NCBI GenBank assembly: GCA_030727885.1
Contig: JANRAT010000012.1
Location: 1 to 11,692, forward strand
Length of the DNA stretch: 11,692 nt
Origin: Rhodospirillales bacterium
GTDB taxonomy: Bacteria; Pseudomonadota; Alphaproteobacteria; Rhodospirillales; Casp-alpha2
Direction: 5' to 3'
Shown: positions 5,466 to 11,692 of the stretch, one piece after another
Layout of the letters: each line of letters starts with the position of its first letter
How positions within the stretch are numbered: the stretch's first letter is position 1
Translations under genes and position numbers: made by a program
The notes under the pieces: generated by a model
The model's database searches: none
What the model saw: only the letters and a program-made list of their open reading frames with translations
Told to the model about the DNA's origin: nothing

Positions 5466-5978
5466 ATGCACATAAAAGTATATGCCAATAATATCCTTGA
5501 GTTTCAGGCCCGGCACTTCCGTTGCGCGCTCGGACGAAGCGGTGTCAGTGAGGACAAGCACGAAGGCGACGGCGCGACACCGATCGGCGTATTTGCGCTG
5601 AAGCGTTTGTTGGTAAGAACCGACCGCATCGCCAGTGTCAGCAGCATGCTTCTGACTCAGGCGATCTCGCCGGATGATGGCTGGTGTGACGATCCGGCAC
5701 ATACGCAATACAACAGGCTAGTGAAGTTGCCTTTCGACGCCAGCCACGAACAGCTATGGCGCGATGACGCGGTCTACGATCTGGTTATCGAAATCAGTCA
5801 CAACGATGATCCGCCGGTGCCGGGCGCCGGCAGTGCGGTGTTCATTCATGTTGCGCAAGCGGATTATGCGCCGACTGCAGGCTGCGTGGCGTTGGCTAGG
5901 GATGATCTTTTGCAGCTGTTGCCGCACTGGTCGAACGACACATTCATCGAAATTACAGACAGCGAATACACGCCCTGA
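5466..5978 (+). CDS. L,D-transpeptidase-fold (YkuD/ErfK-type) protein without signal peptide
   Basis: The 170-residue protein has the YkuD catalytic signature, a His (H128) followed by PTAGCVAL with C140 as the expected nucleophile. An N-terminal DGATPIG loop (35-41) matches the TPxG element of the family, and GWCDDPAHTQYNRLVKLP (from about residue 72 of the chain's middle third) and SHNDDPPVPGAGSAVFIH are typical of the short, compact subgroup. L,D-transpeptidases cross-link peptidoglycan stems or attach proteins to them in the periplasm. Here the usual Arg after GC[VI] is Ala, and no signal peptide or membrane anchor is visible, so location and substrate are open. The ATG at 5466 is first in frame and has a weak ribosome-binding site; an ATG at 5450 is out of frame. 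The gene runs convergently into the PLP-protein gene with six bases between stop codons. Family is secure, biochemical role is not. Confidence 0.85.
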   Translation: MHIKVYANNILEFQARHFRCALGRSGVSEDKHEGDGATPIGVFALKRLLVRTDRIASVSSMLLTQAISPDDGWCDDPAHTQYNRLVKLPFDASHEQLWRDDAVYDLVIEISHNDDPPVPGAGSAVFIHVAQADYAPTAGCVALARDDLLQLLPHWSNDTFIEITDSEYTP

Positions 5979-5984
5979 AGCGGC

Positions 5985-6665
5985 TCACTGTTCCGGGCGA
6001 TGCCCGAAAATCGCCGTGCCGACGCGGACATGCGTTGCACCGAAGGTGATGGCGGTCTGGTAATCCGCGCTCATCCCCATGCTTTTAACGGCCAGGCCGT
6101 TACGTTCAGCGATTTTGGCCAATAACGCAAAATGCAGGGCCGGCTCTTCATCAACCGGAGGGATACACATAAGACCCTGAATATCGAGGCCAAGTTCTGT
6201 ACGGCACGTCTTCACGAAGGCGTCGACTTCAGCGGGCGGCACCCCGGCTTTTTGCGGCTCTTCGCCCGTATTGACCTGCACATAGCAGGGCAACTGCCGT
6301 CCACAGCGTTCAAATTCCGTGGCCAGCGCCCTGGCGATCTTCATCCGGTCAACGGTTTCGATAACATCGAAGGTCGCGACCGCTTCCTTCACCTTGTTGG
6401 ATTGCAATGGGCCGATCAGGTGCAGGGCAATGCCAGTGTAGCTGTCGCGCAAGGCCGGCCATTTGCCTGCCGCTTCCTGAACCCGGTTTTCGCCGAACAG
6501 CCGGTGCCCGGCTTCCAGCACCGGGATAATGCTCGGCGCATCGTGAAACTTGGAAACCGCAACGAGATTGACGGTTTTCGGGTTGCGGCCGCTGGCTTCG
6601 GCGGCTTTCCGGATGTCTGCCTGAACCATGGCAAGATTGCTTGCGGGATCACTCATCTGAGTCAT
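5985..6665 (-). CDS. yggS: YggS/PLPBP-family pyridoxal 5'-phosphate homeostasis protein
   Basis: This 226-residue single-domain alanine-racemase-like TIM barrel binds pyridoxal phosphate and buffers the cofactor and amino-acid pools; it has no established enzyme activity. Visible family marks are AVSKFHDA with the PLP lysine K39, FGENRVQE at 57-64, HLIGPLQSNK at 82-91, VNTGEEPQKAG, GLMCIPP, SMGMSADY at 195-202 and VRVGTAIFG at 213-221, in the expected order and at normal length. The ATG at 6665 is the longest start; an ATG at 6656 (MSDPAS) is nearly as good and neither has a strong ribosome-binding site. Its start is nine bases from the likely start of the divergent ThiE-like gene, so its promoter must lie inside that gene. 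The stop lies six bases from the convergent L,D-transpeptidase gene. Confidence 0.93.
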   Translation of the reverse strand: MTQMSDPASNLAMVQADIRKAAEASGRNPKTVNLVAVSKFHDAPSIIPVLEAGHRLFGENRVQEAAGKWPALRDSYTGIALHLIGPLQSNKVKEAVATFDVIETVDRMKIARALATEFERCGRQLPCYVQVNTGEEPQKAGVPPAEVDAFVKTCRTELGLDIQGLMCIPPVDEEPALHFALLAKIAERNGLAVKSMGMSADYQTAITFGATHVRVGTAIFGHRPEQ

Positions 6666-6674
6666 AGTAACTCT

Positions 6675-7298
6675 ATGCCTATTTCAATGCAGCGGACGTT
6701 AGCAACATCAGGACGGCGAGACAATCGCCACCACGATATTCTGCCAACCTGGTTCCTGATGACCGATCTGGACCGGCTTGCCGATCCGTCACAGATCGTT
6801 GCGCAGCTGCCCAGCCACAGCGCCGTCATTGTCCGCGACCGAGATCCGGCAATGGCCGAGCGGACTGCCTCGTCACTATTACCGCTCTGCCGGTCGCTTG
6901 GTGTTCTGGTCCTGATATCGTGCCAAAGACCCCCGTTACACCTGCATTGTGACGGCCTGCATATACCGGAATCGGCGATATCCAACTGGCGATTGACTGA
7001 TCTGCAGCGGCTGCGTCCGGTTTTGCTAACAACCTCGGCGCACAGCCTCAGAGCCATTCATCGCTGCCAACGCCTGGGAATTGATGCGGTTATTGTGTCG
7101 CCAGTGTTTGCAACGAAAAGCCACCCCGGCGCACAGTCACTGGGCCTTATGCGATTTGCCGGCATGATCCGCCGCAGCACTTTGCCTGTTGTCGCACTTG
7201 GTGGTGTTCGGGGGACGGATACCATCCGTATTTTCAGCAGTGGAGCCGATGGGATCGCCGGCATCAGCCTTTTTTCCGGGCCCCTCGTAACCTCGTGA
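6675..7298 (+). CDS. ThiE/TenI-like thiamine phosphate synthase family protein, non-canonical
   Basis: The 207-residue product has the TMP-TENI barrel layout: an opening WFLMTDLDRLADP strand, an inner VLVLISC strand (about 77-83), GLHIPE (94-99), TTSAHS (119-124), the GIDAVIVSPVFATKSHPGA segment (SPVFATKSHPGA at 142-153), a VVALGGV strand and a GADGIAGIS phosphate-binding end. ThiE joins the pyrimidine and thiazole halves of thiamine. Compared with canonical ThiE, the pyrimidine-binding ND pair reads SC (82-83), the HLGQ motif reads HIPE (96-99), and the GPxFxTxTK loop reads SPVFATKSH. It may be a divergent ThiE or a TenI-like protein with another role. No other thiamine gene is nearby. The frame is open much further upstream, but that part is antisense to yggS; ATG 6675 or 6687 gives a family-length protein, and ATG 6759 would remove the first strand. 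Confidence 0.75.
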   Translation: MPISMQRTLATSGRRDNRHHDILPTWFLMTDLDRLADPSQIVAQLPSHSAVIVRDRDPAMAERTASSLLPLCRSLGVLVLISCQRPPLHLHCDGLHIPESAISNWRLTDLQRLRPVLLTTSAHSLRAIHRCQRLGIDAVIVSPVFATKSHPGAQSLGLMRFAGMIRRSTLPVVALGGVRGTDTIRIFSSGADGIAGISLFSGPLVTS

Positions 7299-7440
7299 AG
7301 CCAATTGACAGATATTCCAAAGATCTCGTCAAAGTCTGGTAGATTCCAAGGAATTGGTGTATTAGGAACCTCGCTGGGCAGAGTGCATGATGTATGATCC
7401 CAGCCCCAAGGTATAGTGCGTGGACGAAGGACTGGATTGA

Positions 7441-7980
7441 ATGGCCTCTACTTTCTTGACGATGATCCGAACGGGATTGGTTCTCGTCGCTTTCACCATC
7501 CTTGTCAGCGGCTGCGCCTATACGCCGAAAGACCCGAGAACCGACGACAAGAATGACAACGAATACACCGATTACTCGAAACGCAAAACGGTGTTTGGCG
7601 GTGGTGGTTTCAACCTGTTCGGCACTGACTCCACCCAGGATAGCGGCGGTTCACTCGGCGTTAACAGCTTCCTGTGGCGCGCTTCGCTTGAAACGATTTC
7701 ATTCATGCCAATCAATACGGCTGATGCCTTCGGTGGCGTCATCATCACCGACTGGTACAGCCCGCCTGAATCACCCAGTGAACGCTTCAAGCTCAATGTT
7801 TATATTCTTGGCCGCACGCTCCGGGCCGACGGGATAAAGGTTTCGGTGTTCCGTCAGCTGAAAGACCGCGAAGGTGTCTGGGCGGACGCGACAGTACCGA
7901 ACGGCACCGCGCCAAAGGTTGAGGATTCAATCCTGACCAAAGCGCGTATTCTCCGCCACCAAACGCTAACAGCAAAGTGA
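7441..7980 (+). CDS. DUF3576 family lipoprotein
   Basis: The 179-residue protein has a lipoprotein signal peptide with lipobox VSGC and lipidation cysteine C25, followed by an Asp/Asn/Lys-rich tether (about 30-50) and a Gly-rich turn. The folded part, from about residue 72, carries the DUF3576 pattern: GVNSFLWRASLETISFMP, FGGVIITDWYSPPESPSERFKLNVYIL, LRADGIKVSVFRQL, and a C-terminal helix with ILTKARILR. The mature protein starts AYTPKD, with no Asp at +2, which favours the outer membrane under the E. coli sorting rule. Function of the family is unknown to me. The ATG at 7441 follows an AGGA-like site about 9 bases upstream. It precedes leuS by 82 bp with a hairpin in the gap, so it may share the leuS-lptE-holA transcript. 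A TATAGT at 7412-7417 could be a -10 element but lacks a matching -35. Confidence 0.88.
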   Translation: MASTFLTMIRTGLVLVAFTILVSGCAYTPKDPRTDDKNDNEYTDYSKRKTVFGGGGFNLFGTDSTQDSGGSLGVNSFLWRASLETISFMPINTADAFGGVIITDWYSPPESPSERFKLNVYILGRTLRADGIKVSVFRQLKDREGVWADATVPNGTAPKVEDSILTKARILRHQTLTAK

Positions 7981-7991
7981 TTGCGGGCCGC

Positions 7992-8024
7992 AAGGCCGCA
8001 CTTGATGCAGATGTCTGCGGCCTT
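7992..8024 (+). other. Perfect 9-bp hairpin between the DUF3576 gene and leuS
   Basis: Arms 7992-8000 and 8016-8024 (AAGGCCGCA and its complement) pair perfectly around a 15-base loop, starting 12 bases after the stop codon and ending 38 bases before the leuS ATG. No T-run follows. It could be a Rho-linked terminator, an RNA processing site or an attenuator ahead of leuS. I see no leucine-codon leader peptide or T-box. Confidence 0.45.
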
Positions 8025-8062
8025 CCTAGGGGTCGCTCCCAAAACTTGTGAGAACTGTCTGA

Positions 8063-10618
8063 ATGTCTCGATATAACGTCAAGGAAACAGAACAAAAGTG
8101 GCAGACCCATTGGGCCGAGCAGCACAGCTTTGATGTCGAGGAGGATGCCTCCAAACCGAAGTATTATGTCCTCGAGATGTTTCCCTACCCCTCCGGACGG
8201 ATTCATATGGGGCATGTCCGCAATTATACATTAGGCGATCTGGTTGCCCGGTTCCGTCGCGCACAAGGCTATAACGTGCTGCATCCGATGGGTTGGGATG
8301 CGTTTGGTCTGCCGGCCGAGAACGCTGCCAAGGAACACAACGTCCATCCTGCGGCGTGGACCCACGAAAATATCAAGACCATGCGGACACAGCTTAAATC
8401 GATGGGGCTGTCCTATGACTGGCGGCGCGAAATCGCCACCTGTGATCCCGATTATTACCGCCACGAACAAAAAATGTTCCTCGACTTTCTTGAGGCCGGT
8501 CTGGTTTACAGGAAGGAATCCTGGGTCAACTGGGATCCTGTTGAAAACACCGTGTTGGCCAATGAACAGGTTATCGACGGCAAGGGCTGGCGTTCCGGCG
8601 CGGAAGTTGAAAAACGCAAACTCGCCCAGTGGTTTTTGAAGATCACCGCTTATGCTGATGATCTTCTGAGCGCCATTGAAGACCTTGATCGCTGGCCCGA
8701 ACGGGTCCGTATCATGCAACATAACTGGATCGGGCGTTCCGAAGGTGCGCATCTTGCGTTCAGCGTCATCGGTCGTGACGCCCCGCTTGAAGTTTATACA
8801 ACCAGACCGGATACGATTTTCGGTGCATCTTTTCTGGCCGTCTCGGCAAACCATCCACTGGCCGCCGAGCTGGCTCAGAACAATCCGGCATTGACGGAGT
8901 TCATCGCCGCCTGCAATCGCATGGCAACCTCTGAAGCCGCCATCGAGACTGCCGAAAAGCTCGGCTTTGATACCGGGATCACGTGTGCTCATCCGGTCAT
9001 CGAAGGTGCCACGTTGCCTGTATACGTCGCCAATTTCGTACTCATGGATTACGGCACGGGTGCGATTTTCGGCTGCCCTGCGCACGATCAGCGCGATCTC
9101 GATTTTGCCCGAAAGTACGACCTGCCGGTGATCCCCGTGGTCTGCCCGGAAGCGGAAACCGCCGAAACCTTCAGTGTCGCCAACGAAGCCTACGTCGGTG
9201 AAGGCCGCATGATCAATTCGGGTTTCCTTGATGGTCTTGGTGTCGATGAAGCCAAAACCCGCATCATCGATTATTTTGAGAAACGTGGAGTTGGTGAAAA
9301 GCGTGTCAATTTCCGCCTGCGTGACTGGGGTGTTTCACGTCAACGTTATTGGGGCTGCCCGATCCCTGTTGTGCATTGCCCGTCGTGCGGCATTGTTCCT
9401 GTCAACGAATTGCCGGTCGTATTGCCGGAAGATATCGACATCAATGTTGCCGGCAATCCGCTCGATAAACATCCGACATGGAAGCACGTCGATTGTCCGA
9501 AATGCGGTGGTCCGGCCGAACGTGAAACGGATACCTTCGATACGTTTTTTGAATCGTCATGGTATTTTGCCCGCTTTACGTCACCGGTTGATGATCAGGC
9601 CTTTACACAAAAAGCCGCCGACTACTGGCTGCCGGTCGATCAGTACATCGGTGGTATTGAGCATGCCGTCTTGCATCTTCTGTATTCCAGATTCTTCACG
9701 CGGGCCCTTAAACAATGCGGCTATCTCGATATTGAAGAACCGTTCGCGGGCCTGCAGACACAGGGCATGATCTGTCATGAGACCTACAAGAACAGTGCCG
9801 GTAAATGGCTGTTTCCAACGGACGTGATTACCAATGATGCCGGCGAATTGAGTGATCAGTCCGGCGGCAAGGTGACACGCGGTCGCTCTGAAAAGATGAG
9901 CAAGTCGAAACGCAATGTCATTGATCCCGAAGAAATCATTCAAACCTATGGTGCCGATACGGCACGACTGTTCATGCTTTCTGACAGTCCGCCGGAACGT
10001 GATCTCGACTGGACCGATTCAGGCATCGAAGGTGCCTGGCGTTATGTCAATCGCTTGTGGCGTCTGATTTCAGAGCCGTCGTTCAACCCTTCACCGATTG
10101 GAACACCTCGTCCCGATACCATCGATGGCAATGCAGCCGAGGTTGAACGGCTGACGCATAAAACCATCGTCGCCGTAACAGATGATCTTGAAAAATTCCA
10201 TTTCAACAAAGCCGTGGCCCGTATTCGCGAACTCAGCAATGCTGTTGAATCCTTGAAAGCGGATGATCAAGGTTCGGCATGGGTCCTTCGATATGCTTCT
10301 GAAGTTATCACTATCCTGATCGGACCTTTAATGCCGCACCTTGCGGAAGAGATGTGGCAGCAACTCGGCCATAGCGTCCTGATTGCAGAAACATCGTGGC
10401 CGGTTGCCGATCCTGCAAAGCTGCTCGAAGATACCGTAACGATTGCCGTACAGATCAACGGCAAATTGCGGGGGACTCTGGATGTCGCCAAGGATGCCGA
10501 TAAGGAAGTCGTGGAACAATCCGCACTTATGTTAGAGAATGTTCGCAGTTTCATCGGGGACAAGGAAGTTCGGAAAATAATCGTCGTTCCGAATAAAATC
10601 GTCAATGTCGTCATTTAA
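8063..10618 (+). CDS. leuS: Leucyl-tRNA synthetase
   Basis: This class I aminoacyl-tRNA synthetase charges tRNA-Leu in the cytoplasm. At 851 residues it is full length. The HIGH-type motif is HMGH at 48-51 within [14 protein letters not shown], and the KMSKS motif is at 611-615. The CP1 editing domain is intact: TTRPDT at 246-251 and a PAHDQRD segment with D342 and D345, the Asp positions needed for clearing mischarged tRNA. Two cysteine pairs, C439/C442 and C478/C481, form a probable zinc-ribbon. The C-terminal anticodon and tRNA-contact domains run to the end. The ATG at 8063 directly precedes the conserved [13 protein letters not shown] start. Its last 14 bases overlap lptE, implying translational coupling. 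Gene order leuS-lptE-holA is the same as in E. coli. Nothing is unusual in the sequence. Confidence 0.98.
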   Translation: MSRYNVKETEQKWQTHWAEQHSFDVEEDASKPKYYVLEMFPYPSGRIHMGHVRNYTLGDLVARFRRAQGYNVLHPMGWDAFGLPAENAAKEHNVHPAAWTHENIKTMRTQLKSMGLSYDWRREIATCDPDYYRHEQKMFLDFLEAGLVYRKESWVNWDPVENTVLANEQVIDGKGWRSGAEVEKRKLAQWFLKITAYADDLLSAIEDLDRWPERVRIMQHNWIGRSEGAHLAFSVIGRDAPLEVYTTRPDTIFGASFLAVSANHPLAAELAQNNPALTEFIAACNRMATSEAAIETAEKLGFDTGITCAHPVIEGATLPVYVANFVLMDYGTGAIFGCPAHDQRDLDFARKYDLPVIPVVCPEAETAETFSVANEAYVGEGRMINSGFLDGLGVDEAKTRIIDYFEKRGVGEKRVNFRLRDWGVSRQRYWGCPIPVVHCPSCGIVPVNELPVVLPEDIDINVAGNPLDKHPTWKHVDCPKCGGPAERETDTFDTFFESSWYFARFTSPVDDQAFTQKAADYWLPVDQYIGGIEHAVLHLLYSRFFTRALKQCGYLDIEEPFAGLQTQGMICHETYKNSAGKWLFPTDVITNDAGELSDQSGGKVTRGRSEKMSKSKRNVIDPEEIIQTYGADTARLFMLSDSPPERDLDWTDSGIEGAWRYVNRLWRLISEPSFNPSPIGTPRPDTIDGNAAEVERLTHKTIVAVTDDLEKFHFNKAVARIRELSNAVESLKADDQGSAWVLRYASEVITILIGPLMPHLAEEMWQQLGHSVLIAETSWPVADPAKLLEDTVTIAVQINGKLRGTLDVAKDADKEVVEQSALMLENVRSFIGDKEVRKIIVVPNKIVNVVI

Positions 10619-11144
10619 ACGCACTAAGCTCATTCTGCTGGCCGGCCTCATTCTCAGCGGTTGTGGCTTTCGCCCCCTTTATGCGCCGCCGCTGGAAGAT
10701 CAGAGCGGCAAAAGCGTTTACGCGTTTGATCTTCTAAAACAAATCGCTATCGACAATATTCCTGATCGAGAAGGGCAATATTTGCGCAATCAGCTGATCC
10801 AGCTTATGCAACCTTCAGGTCGCGGCGCAGAAACAAAGTATGTCCTCAAAGTTATTCTGCGTGAAACAAAGCGAGATCTGGCCGTCAAACGCAGCGCCAT
10901 CGCGACACGGGCCAACCTTCAAATCGCGGGAGAGTTTCTGCTGAGTCCCGTCGACAGTGCAGGAACAATCGAAAGCGGAACAGTTTTTACATCAAGCGGC
11001 TATAACATTTACCAATCAGAGTTTCAGACTCTAATGGCGGAGAAAGGGGCCCGTGAACGGGCACTCGACGATCTTGCCCAGCAGATGCGGATTCGCCTGG
11101 CTGCCGTACTGATCAGCAGCGAAGCTAAAACCGCAAAACCATGA
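10605..11144 (+). CDS. lptE: LPS-assembly lipoprotein LptE
   Basis: LptE is the outer-membrane lipoprotein that plugs the LptD barrel and helps place lipopolysaccharide on the cell surface. The 179-residue product has a lipoprotein signal peptide with lipobox LSGC and lipidated C20, followed by the GFRPLY start that is a mark of the family. The body shows the typical pattern: an [17 protein letters not shown] helix, [17 protein letters not shown] and [11 protein letters not shown] strands, and a final [19 protein letters not shown] helix. Length is normal. The ATG lies inside the end of leuS (14-base overlap), and its own stop overlaps the next start as ATGA, so all three genes are likely translated from one mRNA. 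The ribosome-binding site is weak, which fits coupling. Confidence 0.93.
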   Translation: MSSFKRTKLILLAGLILSGCGFRPLYAPPLEDQSGKSVYAFDLLKQIAIDNIPDREGQYLRNQLIQLMQPSGRGAETKYVLKVILRETKRDLAVKRSAIATRANLQIAGEFLLSPVDSAGTIESGTVFTSSGYNIYQSEFQTLMAEKGARERALDDLAQQMRIRLAAVLISSEAKTAKP

Positions 11145-11692
11145 AACTGGCCGGCGCAAAAGCCGATTCGTTTGTCCGCGCTCCCGATGAGAAAAGTCGT
11201 GCCATCTTGCTATCCGGTCCGGACGGGGGCCTGATCCGTGAACGGGGCAAGCTGCTTGTTCACCACTTCGCGGATGACAACGATCCTTTTGCAATCACTG
11301 AACTGAGCGGCGATGCCTTGCGCAAGGACGGCGCACTCTTATCAGATTCCACAAACGCCATGTCACTGATGGGCGGTGCCGCCGTTACCAACATACGTGA
11401 TGTCACAGATTCCGCGGCACCGATTGTCGAAGACTGGTTGAATGCCGGTGCCGGTGCCAAGCCGGCCATTTTTGAAGCATCAGAACTGGCCGCCCGCTCC
11501 AAGCTCCGGCTGCTTTTCGAGGCCCGGAAGGATGCCGTCGCCATCGGCTGTTATCCTGATGAAGGCAAGGATCTCAGCGCCATTGTGCGCGAGCATCTTT
11601 CACAAGCCGGTATCTCTATTGCCGCGGATGCTTTTCCCGTTCTGTTAAACAGATTAGGCACCGACCGTCTCGCTGTACGACAGGAACTTGAT
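11141..11692 (+). CDS. holA: DNA polymerase III delta subunit HolA (3' end outside window)
   Basis: HolA is the clamp-loader subunit that opens the sliding clamp. The frame is open from ATG 11141 to the window end, 184 codons with no stop. The translation begins [15 protein letters not shown] and has the delta-type LLSGPDGGLIRERG segment (about 23-36), an ALLSDSTNAMSLMGG segment that matches the usual small-residue helix before the first strand of the AAA-like core, a SELAARSKLR-type sensor region, and NRLGTDRLAVRQEL near the cut, which is the conserved LG-DR---R-EL helix of domain II/III. The start overlaps the lptE stop as ATGA. The missing C-terminus carries domain III. Alternative families do not fit. 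Confidence 0.93.
   Translation, partial: MKLAGAKADSFVRAPDEKSRAILLSGPDGGLIRERGKLLVHHFADDNDPFAITELSGDALRKDGALLSDSTNAMSLMGGAAVTNIRDVTDSAAPIVEDWLNAGAGAKPAIFEASELAARSKLRLLFEARKDAVAIGCYPDEGKDLSAIVREHLSQAGISIAADAFPVLLNRLGTDRLAVRQELD

Noticed and set aside
6132..6674. N-terminal 181-codon extension of the ThiE-like frame
   Set aside because: This part is antisense to the well-supported yggS gene and has no family similarity; the ThiE-like fold begins after 6675.
7305..7310. Perfect TTGACA -35 box after the ThiE-like gene
   Set aside because: No -10-like hexamer occurs 15-19 bases downstream. The TATAGT at 7412-7417 is too far away and lacks its own -35.
1..11692. Mobile elements, CRISPR, tRNA or rRNA genes
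   Set aside because: No transposase or integrase motifs, no regularly spaced repeats and no tRNA T-loop/acceptor patterns were seen on either strand by eye.

Overview
The window is a stretch of conserved, mostly housekeeping chromosome from an alphaproteobacterium, probably of the Rhodospirillales in the broad sense. The evidence is a DUF3576 lipoprotein, a GTP cyclohydrolase II with a decayed RibB-like N-terminal domain, an orphan CenR-like response regulator next to lolA, and the leuS-lptE-holA order. Base composition is moderately GC-rich with short AT-rich intergenic patches. I see no insertion sequence, prophage, CRISPR array, tRNA or rRNA.

Layout. (1) 1-2306, plus strand: the 3' end of ftsK (chromosome translocase), a small three-helix membrane protein of unknown function, and lolA (periplasmic lipoprotein carrier). 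(2) 2307-2566: a convergent intergenic gap rich in perfect hairpins and ending in a terminator-like stem plus T-tract; this is a candidate small RNA or a structured lolA 3' UTR. (3) 2567-3256, minus strand: an OmpR/PhoB-type response regulator, divergent from ribA (3376-4542). (4) 4543-5415: an AT-rich dyad, then an unrecognised protein whose reading frame is cut by one TGA and continues for 89 sense codons. (5) 5466-7298: an L,D-transpeptidase-fold protein, a minus-strand YggS-type PLP homeostasis protein, and a divergent ThiE/TenI-like protein. (6) 7441 to the end, plus strand: a DUF3576 lipoprotein, leuS, lptE and the start of holA, with the last three genes overlapping.

The shared theme is cell-envelope biogenesis (LolA, LptE, the CenR-like regulator, the L,D-transpeptidase fold, the DUF3576 lipoprotein) mixed with replication and segregation (FtsK, HolA), translation (LeuRS) and cofactor metabolism (RibA, YggS, ThiE-like). 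I did not find a clearly new multi-gene system. The points most worth a second look are the TGA-interrupted frame at 4684-5415 with hairpins around the stop, the structured RNA candidate at about 2356-2533, the degenerate RibB domain of RibA, and the ThiE-like protein with non-canonical active-site motifs.
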